Source: Roseomonas sp. (GTDB lineage Bacteria; Pseudomonadota; Alphaproteobacteria; Acetobacterales; Acetobacteraceae). From it: a stretch of DNA of 34,397 nt. The DNA is taken from NCBI GenBank assembly GCA_020249825.1, contig JADCEX010000188.1, positions 1 to 34,397 of the forward strand, written 5' to 3'. Shown here one piece after another: positions 1 through 6,854 of this stretch (its first letter is position 1; every line of letters starts with the position of its first letter). A program made the translations under genes and the position numbers. Below the pieces are notes generated by a model, which was not told where the DNA came from, did no database searches, and saw nothing but the letters and a program-made list of their open reading frames with translations.

Positions 1-97
1 AGGCGGCGACTGGCAAATGCTTCGGCGCAATCGCCAGCAATTGCGGGTGCTGCGCGCCATGGCTCAATACAATCCGCTGCGTGTCAGAAAGCTTCAT
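1..97 (-). CDS. DUF3489-type protein, N-terminal fragment (runs off left edge)
   Basis: An ATG at 95-97 opens a frame that stays open to base 1, giving 32 residues that begin MKLSDTQRIVLSHGAQHPQL. From memory this matches the N-terminus of DUF3489 proteins, small winged-helix-like proteins common in alphaproteobacterial mobile regions. A GGAGA ribosome-binding site lies about 8 bases upstream. The rest of the gene lies outside the window, so length and C-terminus cannot be judged. The function of the family is unknown to me. The 106 bases to the next gene hold only a GC-rich inverted repeat near 180-200. Confidence 0.7.
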   Translation of the reverse strand, partial: MKLSDTQRIVLSHGAQHPQLLAIAPKHLPVAA

Positions 98-203
98 CTT
101 CTCGGTCTCCGGTTGCGGGCGCCGACCATCGGCCCCTACTGCCGGGAGCCCCGCGGGCGGACCCTGCGGGGCAGTGCGGCGCCGCCTCGCGGCGGGCTGC
201 GCT

Positions 204-560
204 TCAGTCTTGCGCTTCGGCGGCGATCCCCTCGTTGATCACGAAGCCTGTCAGGTAGGGCATGCCGGCGGGGATGCCCGTCTCGCGGCTCGTGCGCTGC
301 GTGATGCGCCAACCCATCCATTCCGCAGTGGTCTTCGCGATTGCGTCCGCGAGGCTCGCGCCGTAATGCATCTGGCTATTCACCCCATCCGCGAAGTGGC
401 GTCCGTAGCGGCTGTCAAGGAAGGCGCGCACCGAGGCGGGATCCGTGCTGGTCGCGTTGTGGATCGCGGTGAAGGCAATCGGCCAGGCTTGCTGCGCGTA
501 TTCGCGCATGGTGCCCCAGAAACCCCAGTCTTGGTTTTCGGTAGGAAGGATCGTGCTCAT
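204..560 (-). CDS. Conserved hypothetical accessory protein (118 aa)
   Basis: I chose the ATG at 558-560 because GGAGAC sits about 7 bases upstream; the longer upstream frame would translate the repeated leader. The 118-residue protein starts MSTILPTENQDWGFWGTM and is soluble, with no signal peptide or membrane segment. It is rich in Trp and Tyr (DWGFWG, EWMGWR), which suggests a compact fold. I do not recognise a named family. Its neighbours (DUF3489, DUF6900) are small genes usually found together on alphaproteobacterial mobile elements, so an accessory or anti-restriction type role is possible, but that is inference from context. It shares an 87-bp upstream leader with the gene at 730-930 although the two proteins are unrelated. 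Confidence 0.72.
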   Translation of the reverse strand: MSTILPTENQDWGFWGTMREYAQQAWPIAFTAIHNATSTDPASVRAFLDSRYGRHFADGVNSQMHYGASLADAIAKTTAEWMGWRITQRTSRETGIPAGMPYLTGFVINEGIAAEAQD

Positions 561-582
561 CTTCTTGTCTCCGTCATCGGCG

Positions 583-669
583 GGGGAAATCCCCTGCGCG
601 TGACAGACCATTCGCGCTGTGATGGGGGCTGAGCCAAGCAAAATAGAGCGTTATTTCATTGCTATGATT
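583..669 (-). repeat. 87-bp leader repeat, copy A
   Basis: This stretch ends 23 bases before the start codon at 560 and aligns without gaps to 954-1040, with 75 of 87 positions identical by hand count. Read on the minus strand it contains the block GCTTGGCTC and then AGCGCGAATGGTC. Close to the gene it has a foldable segment built on GGGGATTTCCCC, with outer complementary tetranucleotides GTCA and TGAC. It probably carries promoter and structured 5' leader elements. Confidence 0.75.
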
Positions 670-729
670 CAGGCGTTTTGATCATGATGTGAGGGCCAAA
701 TGGCAGCACCATTCGGCCCCCAAATTGCC

Positions 730-930
730 CTATCGGCTGCGCTTTTTGCTGCGCTTCGCGGCCGCCATCCCTGCGGCGTAGGCTTCTGCGAGAGAATTGC
801 GGATGGACCAGACGGCGACATCGTGGAAATCGAGCGCGTCGCGGTTTCTGGTCTCCAGCGTTTCAACCGAGGGCATGTGCCGCTTGGCGATTTCCAGGAA
901 AAGCTGGGCGGTGTTGGTGGTGTCGTTCAT
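730..930 (-). CDS. DUF6900-like small protein (66 aa)
   Basis: The start at 928-930 is set by AAGGAGA six bases upstream; an in-frame extension to 1008 would run through the leader repeat and is unlikely. The product is 66 residues. It has the core VETLETRNRDALDFHDVAVW followed by a helical Ala-rich stretch and a basic tail (KRSKKRSR). I associate this core with DUF6900, a small domain found on alphaproteobacterial mobile elements with no known function. The basic tail suggests nucleic-acid contact, which is only inference. It is preceded by the second copy of the 87-bp leader. Confidence 0.72.
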   Translation of the reverse strand: MNDTTNTAQLFLEIAKRHMPSVETLETRNRDALDFHDVAVWSIRNSLAEAYAAGMAAAKRSKKRSR

Positions 931-953
931 CTTGGTCTCCTTGCTGTGGCGCC

Positions 954-1040
954 GGGGCAATTCCCTGCGCCTGAGGGACCATTCGCGCTGTAGTGGGGGG
1001 CGAGCCAAGCAAAATTGAGCGTAATTTCGTTGCTATGATT
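954..1040 (-). repeat. 87-bp leader repeat, copy B
   Basis: This is the partner of 583-669, placed 24 bases before the start codon at 930. On the minus strand, bases from about 971 down to 948 can fold into a hairpin. The arms GGCGC and GCGCC are followed inward by an A-G mismatch and a GGG-CCC stem. Copy A keeps a hairpin at the same place with a different sequence, so the fold rather than the bases may be conserved. Confidence 0.75.
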
Positions 1041-1125
1041 GGGAGCGATTGGTTGTGATGTAATCGCCCAACACAAGCCGCGATAATGTGTTCCAAAAGC
1101 AGCATTGGTAGGTCATAATTCGGTT

Positions 1126-1362
1126 ATGGCCAGGATCACCGTCGCCCTATCGCAAACGCTGCAGACCTTTCTGGAAGAACAGGTTCGTGCCGGTGGCTAC
1201 TGCAGTGCTGAGGAATACATCTGCGACTTGATCGCCAAGGAGCAAGACCGCCATGAACTCAAGACGCTGCTGTCACTGGGCGCGCGAGCGGCGCGGGGCT
1301 CGGAAGCAAATGACGCGTATTTCGATAGACTGCGAAGCAAGCTTTCGGGTCTAGCGAGGTAG
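1126..1362 (+). CDS. ParD-family antitoxin, apparently orphan
   Basis: This 78-residue protein starts MARITVALSQTLQTFLEEQV and continues with GGYCSAEEYICDLIAKEQDR. That is the ribbon-helix-helix pattern of ParD antitoxins (CC2985-like), which neutralise ParE ribonuclease-fold toxins and repress their own operon. An in-frame TTG at 1105 is the alternative start; I prefer the ATG at 1126 because the conserved domain begins there, although no strong ribosome-binding site is visible. A ParE gene normally follows directly, but only 32 bases separate the stop from the opposing methyltransferase gene. The toxin is therefore missing, which fits loss of the toxin or addiction-module decay. Confidence 0.72.
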   Translation: MARITVALSQTLQTFLEEQVRAGGYCSAEEYICDLIAKEQDRHELKTLLSLGARAARGSEANDAYFDRLRSKLSGLAR

Positions 1363-1394
1363 ATTTCCCGACGTATTCAAGGTCTGTATCCATT

Positions 1395-2639
1395 TCACTC
1401 AGCCCCTTTGCGCAGCGCCGCGACATCGCCAAAGGTGCGATCCTCGCCATCCAGCACCGCCGCTTGCCCAGTTTCGTCCTGCCAGCGTTGCACAATCACA
1501 TCGCAATAAGCCGGATCAATCTCCAGCAGCACTGCCTGCCGCCCGGTGCGTTCCGCCGCGATCATCGTCGTCCCCGATCCGCCAAAGCAATCCAGTACCG
1601 TATCGCGCGGCTTGCTGCTGTTGCGGATGGCGCGCTCGACCAACGCTACCGGCTTCATCGTCGGGTGCAGATCGTTCCTGGCCGGCTTATCGAAGTGCCA
1701 AACATTCCCCTGGTCGCGCGCGCCGCACCAGTAATGCTGCGCGCCGGCCTTCCAGCCATAGAGCATGGCTTCGAATTGCTGATGGTAATCTGCGCGCCCG
1801 AGCGCAAAGGTGTTCTTGGCCCAGATGATGGTGCTGGACCATTTGCCGCCCGCTTCCTGCCAGGCGCGATGCAGCGTTGGCCACTCAGAGGACGACATGC
1901 AAACATAGCTGGCGCCCTTAGTAACCGAGAGAAGGTTCGTCAGCGCCGGCCGCAGGAAATCCAGAAACCCCTTGCCCAGCGCGTCATTGGCGATGGTCAT
2001 CTTGGCCGCCGTGCCGCCTTCGTAGGCAACATTATAGGGCGGATCTAGAAAGGCCATGTCCGCGAGATGCCCATCACCAAGGGCGCTCTGCACATCGGCG
2101 GGCTTGGTCGCGTCACCGCAGAGCAACCGATGCTCTCCACAGCGCCAGAGATCTCCCTCGCGCGTGACGGGATTGACTGGCAGTGGCGGCGCTTCGTCAG
2201 CGTCCTCGCCATCTATGCCGGCATCGGCGGCGGCCAGCAGCCGATCCAATTCCATGCCGGAGAAGCCAAGCACGTCCAAATCCACCGTACCTTCATCACG
2301 GATGCGCGCGATCTCAGCCGCGAGCAGCGCCTCGTCCCAGCCGGAATTGAGCGCGATCTGATTATCCGCGAGCCGCAGCGCGCGCGCCTGGGGCTCAGTC
2401 AGATGTGCCAGTCGAATGGCCGGGACCGATGCCATGCCAAGCTGCTTGGCGGCCATGACGCGGCCATGCCCCGCGACCAGCACGCCGGCACCATCCACCA
2501 GCACCGGGTTCACAAAGCCGAATTCGGCGATCGAGGATGCAATCTGCGCTACCTGCGCCGGCGAATGCGTACGCGCATTTTCGGCATAGGGCACCAGTGC
2601 GGCGACCGGGAGGGTGATGACGGCAAGCTCAGGCTGCAT
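1395..2639 (-). CDS. ParB-N domain DNA methyltransferase with DPPY motif
   Basis: The 414-residue protein has an N-terminal ParB/sulfiredoxin-like domain (residues 1-140, GHGR at 57-60). The C-terminal methyltransferase has the catalytic DPPY motif at 199-202 ahead of the AdoMet-binding FGGSGTT at 352-358, the beta-class order. DPPY points to N6-adenine methylation of DNA. The ParB-N fusion is a common phage and mobile-element form; it may help position the enzyme on DNA, but that role is inferred. GGAGG lies 6 bases before the ATG at 2637-2639. The start overlaps the end of the upstream methyltransferase by 11 bases, so the two are probably translated together. No restriction endonuclease is beside it, so it is likely a solitary protective or regulatory enzyme. 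Confidence 0.88.
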   Translation of the reverse strand: MQPELAVITLPVAALVPYAENARTHSPAQVAQIASSIAEFGFVNPVLVDGAGVLVAGHGRVMAAKQLGMASVPAIRLAHLTEPQARALRLADNQIALNSGWDEALLAAEIARIRDEGTVDLDVLGFSGMELDRLLAAADAGIDGEDADEAPPLPVNPVTREGDLWRCGEHRLLCGDATKPADVQSALGDGHLADMAFLDPPYNVAYEGGTAAKMTIANDALGKGFLDFLRPALTNLLSVTKGASYVCMSSSEWPTLHRAWQEAGGKWSSTIIWAKNTFALGRADYHQQFEAMLYGWKAGAQHYWCGARDQGNVWHFDKPARNDLHPTMKPVALVERAIRNSSKPRDTVLDCFGGSGTTMIAAERTGRQAVLLEIDPAYCDVIVQRWQDETGQAAVLDGEDRTFGDVAALRKGAE

Positions 2640-4080
2640 CTGCTACCTCCGAGCGCGCTGCCGCGATGGCATCGTAATCCCGGCTATCGCCGGAAAGCGT
2701 CACCGGCTGATCGGGGTAAAGCATCCGCCAGCGCGCAATCGCCAAATCCACATAGGCGGGCGCCAATTCAATGCCGCGCACAACACGGCCCGTGCGTTCG
2801 CCCGCGATAATGGTACTGCCGCTGCCAGCGAAGGGCTCAAATACCACTTCCCTCGTGTCGGTGTAGGCACGCATCAGGAAATCGGGCAGTGCCACCGGAA
2901 ACACTGCGGGGTGTTCGGTCTCAATCCCGCGCCCCTTGTGGCGCGTGATACGCAGCACCGCGTCAGGAATGCGCATGTCCTGCACTGGTTGTCCGATATG
3001 CGTGTAGGCTTTCACCTCGCCATCGGCGGCGCGCAGCCCGCTGCCCTTATTCGGCGTGCCGGCCCATTTGCAGGGGATAATCTTATTCGCCTGCCGCGCC
3101 GTTCGATTGAAGTGAAAAACCAACTCGAAAGCCGGAGCCAAGCGCCCATTCCAGTCACCCGGCAATCCCGGCCCCTGGTCCCAGGTGTAGAGGCCAAAGC
3201 GACGCCAGCCGCGCGCCCGCATCCATTCCATCCAGGCTTGCCAATAGGGCTGCCATTCATTCTCGCGATGGATCAGGCCGAGATTGACCAGCACCTGGCC
3301 ATCCGGGCGCAGCGCCGCGTCCAGGTGCTGAAACACGCCCTGCATCAGCGCATCCCAATCGGAAACACCGCCGGTCGTGTATGCGCGCTGGTTGCCATAG
3401 GGCGGCGAGGTGAACAGCATCGCCGCGCGGTCGCTTTCCATTACGCGCGCCACCGTCGCCGCATCGGTGCTGTCCCCACACAGCAGCCGATGCGCGCCCA
3501 GCAGCCACAAATCGCCGGGGCGCGAGACCGCCTGACGCGGTGCCTCGGGCTCGGCATCGGCGGGATCGTCGGCATCTTCGCCAATTGCTGGCGCGGCAGG
3601 GTTCTCGGCGGTGTCCGCGGGCAGGGCTTCGGGCGCATCGCCGTCTGACACGGCATCTCCAGCCGCCGCGAGGATGCCCGCAAGTTCATCCGCCGAGAAA
3701 CCAAGCGCCGCCAAGTCAATTTCCGCCGCCTGGACGCTCGCCAACGCATCGCGCAGCAGCGCCTGGTCCCAGGTGGCGTTCTCTGCGATACGATTATCGG
3801 CAAGCCGCAGCGCTTCCTTTTGCGCAGGTGCGAGGTGCTTCAGCACAATCACCGGCACCTTCGCGATGCCGAGTGCTTCCGCCGCCGCCAAGCGACCATG
3901 GCCCGCGATCAGCACGCCATCTTCGTCCACCAGCAGCGGGTTGGTGAAGCCGAAGGCCTGCATGCTGGCCATGATCTGCGCGAGCTGCGCCGCGTCATGC
4001 ACGCGCGCATTGCCGGCGTGCGGGCGCAGCGAGGCGATCGCGCGGAGTTGGATCCGCTCGGCCATCCAGGGAAGCGTCAT
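2629..4080 (-). CDS. ParB-N domain DNA methyltransferase with SPPY motif
   Basis: The 483-residue protein has the same layout as its downstream neighbour: a ParB-N domain (GHGR at 61-63 region), an acidic Ala/Pro/Asp-rich linker around 140-185, then a methyltransferase domain with TSPPY at 224-228 and FAGSGST at 417-423. SPPY rather than DPPY is typical of N4-cytosine enzymes, though some adenine enzymes also carry it. The two enzymes are paralogous in design but well diverged, so different target sequences are likely. The start at 4080 has no clear ribosome-binding site, and the in-frame ATG at 4065 is an alternative. The gene is directly downstream of the GGTTTGCACC repeat cluster, which may control it. 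Confidence 0.86.
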   Translation of the reverse strand: MTLPWMAERIQLRAIASLRPHAGNARVHDAAQLAQIMASMQAFGFTNPLLVDEDGVLIAGHGRLAAAEALGIAKVPVIVLKHLAPAQKEALRLADNRIAENATWDQALLRDALASVQAAEIDLAALGFSADELAGILAAAGDAVSDGDAPEALPADTAENPAAPAIGEDADDPADAEPEAPRQAVSRPGDLWLLGAHRLLCGDSTDAATVARVMESDRAAMLFTSPPYGNQRAYTTGGVSDWDALMQGVFQHLDAALRPDGQVLVNLGLIHRENEWQPYWQAWMEWMRARGWRRFGLYTWDQGPGLPGDWNGRLAPAFELVFHFNRTARQANKIIPCKWAGTPNKGSGLRAADGEVKAYTHIGQPVQDMRIPDAVLRITRHKGRGIETEHPAVFPVALPDFLMRAYTDTREVVFEPFAGSGSTIIAGERTGRVVRGIELAPAYVDLAIARWRMLYPDQPVTLSGDSRDYDAIAAARSEVADAA

Positions 4081-4130
4081 GGGGGGTATCCGGGAAGAGT
4101 TGGGCAGGGATGCGCGGTGCTATGCGCTGA

Positions 4131-4263
4131 GGTTTGCACCTAAGCTGCTGAAATTACGCCGAATTGGTGCAAACCATGCGGGGGTTGGGTGCAAACCAGG
4201 TGCAAACCTGAAGGGCCTAGGTTTGCACCTAAGTAATTGAATTCAGGGCGCTATGGTGCAAAC
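4131..4263. repeat. Six-copy GGTTTGCACC / GGTGCAAACC cluster
   Basis: Copies lie at 4131-4140, 4166-4175, 4188-4197, 4199-4208, 4220-4229 and 4255-4263. The first and fifth read GGTTTGCACC on the plus strand and both extend to GGTTTGCACCTAAG. The others are inverted; the last is imperfect. The outer bases form GGT-N4-ACC, so each copy is a near-palindrome suited to a dimeric binder. The cluster sits between the divergent methyltransferase operon and the DUF1778 antitoxin gene, so it could be a multi-site operator or a replication/partition iteron set. Confidence 0.75.
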
Positions 4264-4446
4264 TGCAACCCATATTTTTATTCTGACGCTAGAGGGGTCG
4301 GGCGCTTCCGCCCCCCGCATACAAAATCGCCAGGAAGGAACCATGAGATTGAAAGCGAAGAAGCCCAACGTCCCTTCGCATCTGGCATGGCAAAGGCCAT
4401 GAAATTGTATTGAATAAAGGGAGAATTTATTGGCACGCGCCATGAT

Positions 4447-4473
4447 TTGTTGCACAGTAGCGAAACACATAAA
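4447..4473 (+). promoter_or_regulatory. Putative promoter of the DUF1778 antitoxin gene
   Basis: TTGTTG at 4447-4452 and CATAAA at 4468-4473 are separated by 15 bases, a short but possible sigma-70 spacing. GGAGA follows about 4 bases before the ATG at 4494. The stretch from 4264 to 4446 upstream holds a small GC hairpin (GGGCG / CGCCC at 4300-4313) and no convincing gene. Confidence 0.35.
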
Positions 4474-4493
4474 GACTTCTCTTTGGAGAATTC

Positions 4494-4817
4494 ATGTCAG
4501 CGAAAGCAAAAGGAAGAAGCTCAACAAGCCATCGTGCCGTACGCAGCAAAAAGGATACAGCCTCAGTCGTTATCAAATTTCGTGTTCTGCCCGGTGATCT
4601 TGCCTTGATTAATGAGGCTGCCTTGCTTGCCGGGAAGTCTCGTTCTGAATTCATCCGTGCAGCGTCATTGAATGCGGCGACAGATGTGATTCTCGATCGC
4701 AGGTTGCTGCGCCTCACGCCCAAAGCATTCTCTCGCTTTGTAGAGGCGCTTGATGCGCCTCCAAACGCTAATGACAAGCTACGCAAGTTGCTCAGCAAAG
4801 CACCACCATGGCAATGA
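4494..4817 (+). CDS. DUF1778 (TacA-type) antitoxin, no toxin partner
   Basis: This 107-residue protein has a basic N-terminal tail, then a ribbon-helix-helix segment (VVIKFRVLPGDLALINEAA, then AGKSRSEFIRAASLNAATDV). The C-terminal peptide LDRRLLRLTPKAFSRFVEAL leads into DAPPNANDKLRKLL. In TacA/DUF1778 antitoxins that C-terminal part wraps the GNAT acetyltransferase toxin, which blocks translation by acetylating aminoacyl-tRNA. The toxin-binding region is intact here, but no GNAT gene follows; the next coding region is an unrelated AbrB-fold gene. It is therefore an orphan, possibly kept to neutralise toxins of incoming elements. GGAGA supports the start. Confidence 0.8.
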   Translation: MSAKAKGRSSTSHRAVRSKKDTASVVIKFRVLPGDLALINEAALLAGKSRSEFIRAASLNAATDVILDRRLLRLTPKAFSRFVEALDAPPNANDKLRKLLSKAPPWQ

Positions 4818-4963
4818 AGGCACTGCCACGGGCGTCTGGCATAACTTTTGATTTTAACTGACCGAGCGGCCCCATGCGGGCCTTGTTTGGGCCCAGGCAA
4901 CGCGGCCGAGTTGCTCTAGCCCTCCAAAGACGTTATTCCCCATGTATAAACAAGGAAGTTCAA

Positions 4964-5188
4964 GTGCCAGCGCTCAAGCTCATCTCTATCGGCAAGTCGG
5001 TTGGCGTGATCCTGCCCAAGGAATTGCTGGCCAAGCTCGGCGTTGGCAATGGCGACACCCTGTTTGCTGTGGAGACTGATGAGGGCATCCGCCTGACCAC
5101 CATGGGCCCGGAGCTACAGACGCAAATGAACGTGGCGCGGCAGGTCATGAAAAAGCGCCGCGCCGCCCTGCGTGAACTAGCGAAATGA
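4964..5188 (+). CDS. AbrB/MazE-fold antitoxin of the Doc-partner type
   Basis: I chose the GTG at 4964 because AGGAAG precedes it and the conserved domain starts right after (VPALKLISIGKSVGVILPKE). The longer reading frame from 4874 is not conserved-looking. The 74-residue product has the swapped-hairpin AbrB/MazE DNA-binding fold and ends MKKRRAALRELAK. To my recollection that is the C-terminus of antitoxins paired with Doc/Fic toxins, which inactivate EF-Tu. Its stop overlaps the ATG of the next gene (ATGA), the coupling expected of antitoxin and toxin. The next ORF, however, encodes mostly an HTH protein rather than Doc. Confidence 0.78.
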   Translation: MPALKLISIGKSVGVILPKELLAKLGVGNGDTLFAVETDEGIRLTTMGPELQTQMNVARQVMKKRRAALRELAK

Positions 5189-5574
5189 CGGCTCGGCTTA
5201 AGCGCAAGCTCTCCGTAGCAGTCCATGATGAGCAGGCGAGACAATCACCACGATCAGTTTCAGTAACGCTTGAAGCGGCGAATCCCGCCATTGGGCAGAT
5301 CCACCCGGGCAAGGTTGATGCGACGACCGAGGATGACCTTCGGCGCCAAGTGGCTGAAGACGAGGCCGCAGCGATGCAAGAGGTGGCGGCTTACGTACGG
5401 CGTATCCGTAAACGCATGGGCATGACGCAGAGGGATTTCGCAGTACGGATCAATGTGTCGGTGGATACTCTGCGCGATTGGGAAAAAGGGAAGCGTTTGC
5501 CCGAGGAGCCTGCTAAGGCGTTACTGAGGATTTTGGACAAGGTGCCTGAAATCGCGCTCGCTGCACTCGATTGA
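5185..5574 (+). CDS. XRE-type HTH protein, possibly fused to a Doc remnant
   Basis: The 129-residue protein has a C-terminal helix-turn-helix (residues about 65-125: AAYVRRIRKRMGMTQRDFA, then VSVDTLRDWEKGKRLPEEPA). This resembles HigA-2/BrnA-like antitoxin regulators that bind their own operator. The first 35 residues are unlike an XRE protein. They contain KLSVAVHDEQ, which resembles the start of Doc toxins (roughly LAIHDEQLAEHGG in family members I recall), then TLEAANPA where Doc has an LLESALARP-like run. A deletion may have joined a Doc start to an HTH gene. The fusion reading is inference; the HTH call is solid. Confidence 0.72.
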   Translation: MTARLKRKLSVAVHDEQARQSPRSVSVTLEAANPAIGQIHPGKVDATTEDDLRRQVAEDEAAAMQEVAAYVRRIRKRMGMTQRDFAVRINVSVDTLRDWEKGKRLPEEPAKALLRILDKVPEIALAALD

Positions 5575-5810
5575 AGGAGACGACGGATCGGCGCAATGCC
5601 TTACTGGCAACGTCACTACGGCGGCCCTACGGGCTGATGCGCGCAATTCGACAAGTGAAGGGTTTATATCCAATCCAGATTCCGGTGGGGAGTGCCAGAT
5701 TGTAGCGTTAGAAGAATTTCTATCGTCAGCTTGCTGGCCATCATTTTCGAGACATGTCCGCGAAAAGAACGCCGTCTTCCTTAAATACCCCACCTTTCAG
5801 ACAAATTCCA
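5575..5810. other. Gene-free gap with a repressor-site-like sequence
   Basis: The gap lies between two convergent antitoxin-type genes. I see no supported coding region. It contains, at 5686-5710, a 25-base sequence that matches the inverse of 13683-13707 at 23 positions and includes GTAGCGTTA, a half of the repressor-type operator described at 12807. The gap is where a RES toxin gene would be expected. Confidence 0.5.
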
Positions 5811-6227
5811 TCAACCACCAAAAACTTCAGCTTCAAGCAGTTTCCGTACTCGCAATAGATCACCCAGCGTTCCGCCAAGCATGACATCGAGCGCGGATCG
5901 GCCATCAAATTGCGTATTCGGCGCCTTGATCCACGAGTAGCCACGATGGGGTTCGCGAAAAATAATCCGAAGCGATTTGTGAATTCCCATGAGGTGCGAA
6001 AGACGTACTTTGCCTTCCTGCCCCAATCTTCCTGGCATTCGTGCCGCTTTCCAGCGTGACAGCGTACGCTTGGAAACGTGAAGCAGTATAGCAGCTTGCC
6101 TTTCAGTTAGTTCCCATTGATCGAAGAGTTTCAAGGCCGCGCGGAACATGGCGGCTGTCTCATCATCCGTAATCTGATGATGGAAGCTTTCGGTTAATTC
6201 GACTGGGGTTTTGGTGATGCTGGGCAT
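5811..6227 (-). CDS. Xre/MbcA/ParS-type antitoxin, RES toxin absent
   Basis: The 138-residue protein has an N-terminal HTH (LTERQAAILLHVSKRTLSRW) and a C-terminal DUF2384-like toxin-binding segment (HLMGIHKSLRIIF, then FDGRSALDVMLGGTLGDLLR). In this family the partner is a RES-domain toxin that destroys NAD+ and is encoded directly downstream. Downstream here (5575-5810) there is no RES frame, only stop-rich sequence between convergent genes, so the toxin has been lost. TAGGAA lies six bases before the ATG at 6225-6227. With ParD, DUF1778 and the AbrB/XRE pair this makes four antitoxin-type loci within 5.1 kb. Confidence 0.82.
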   Translation of the reverse strand: MPSITKTPVELTESFHHQITDDETAAMFRAALKLFDQWELTERQAAILLHVSKRTLSRWKAARMPGRLGQEGKVRLSHLMGIHKSLRIIFREPHRGYSWIKAPNTQFDGRSALDVMLGGTLGDLLRVRKLLEAEVFGG

Positions 6228-6305
6228 AAGCTATTCCTACCGCCCAAGACGGTAATGCAAGAAACCATAGGTGGCGAGGAAATTCAGACCGCTGGCGTCG
6301 CTTTC

Positions 6306-6854
6306 CTAATTTGCCTGCTCCCCCACCAACCCATAATACCCCGCAAGTACCCCGAGCGCCGACACCAAAACCCCCTGGCCTTGCGCGTGCCCAATCACCT
6401 TGCCGCCCCAGCCTGATTGTCGCGCCCATTCGGTGACGGATTGCTCAAGCCCCACCACATGCCACACGCAGGCACCACCAGGGCTGGCTGCGCCGCCGAG
6501 CACCTCAAGCGCTCCTGCCACGCGCTTGCGGGCCTGGAATTGCTGCTCGGTCAGCGTATCGCCACTGCCGCCCGGCATGCGGATCATCGGCATGGCGCGC
6601 AGCGTATCGAGCGCTGCCGTACGAAAATGTCGGCGGAATGAAGCGCCCGCATCATGCATCTCGCGTGTGATGGTGCCATTATTCAGCATCACAGCGAGCG
6701 TATCAATCGCATAGCGATGCTGCACCGGCCTGCCGGTTTCGGGATCGGCCTCACGAATAGGCGCGGTGAAATCGCCATGCTGCAGCCGCCATTTGGACGG
6801 GCGGGACAAATCCTCACGCAACACGCTCCGTTTGTTCTTGCGCTTACTGGCCAT
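6306..6854 (-). CDS. Phage-type helical hypothetical protein (182 aa)
   Basis: The start MASKRKNKRSVLREDLS at 6852-6854 is chosen because it overlaps the end of the preceding gene by 11 bases, in line with the rest of the operon; the longer frame upstream is a shadow of that gene. The protein has a basic N-terminus and a middle segment with DTLAVMLNNGTITREMHDAG. The C-terminal helix-rich part has VWHVVGLEQSVTEWARQSGW, and the chain ends in a Gly/Leu-rich helix. The general pattern resembles proteins of temperate phages in this lineage (DUF6456-like), but I cannot assign the family firmly. It is the last gene of the leftward operon. Confidence 0.7.
   Translation of the reverse strand: MASKRKNKRSVLREDLSRPSKWRLQHGDFTAPIREADPETGRPVQHRYAIDTLAVMLNNGTITREMHDAGASFRRHFRTAALDTLRAMPMIRMPGGSGDTLTEQQFQARKRVAGALEVLGGAASPGGACVWHVVGLEQSVTEWARQSGWGGKVIGHAQGQGVLVSALGVLAGYYGLVGEQAN

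Noticed and set aside
4300-4313. GC hairpin as terminator of the methyltransferase or antitoxin genes
   Set aside because: It lies upstream of both divergent genes and has no T-run.
4343-4402. A 19-codon frame with a strong AGGAAGGA ribosome-binding site
   Set aside because: The peptide (MRLKAKKPNVPSHLAWQRP) is very short and matches nothing I recall; without conservation data I do not list it as a gene.
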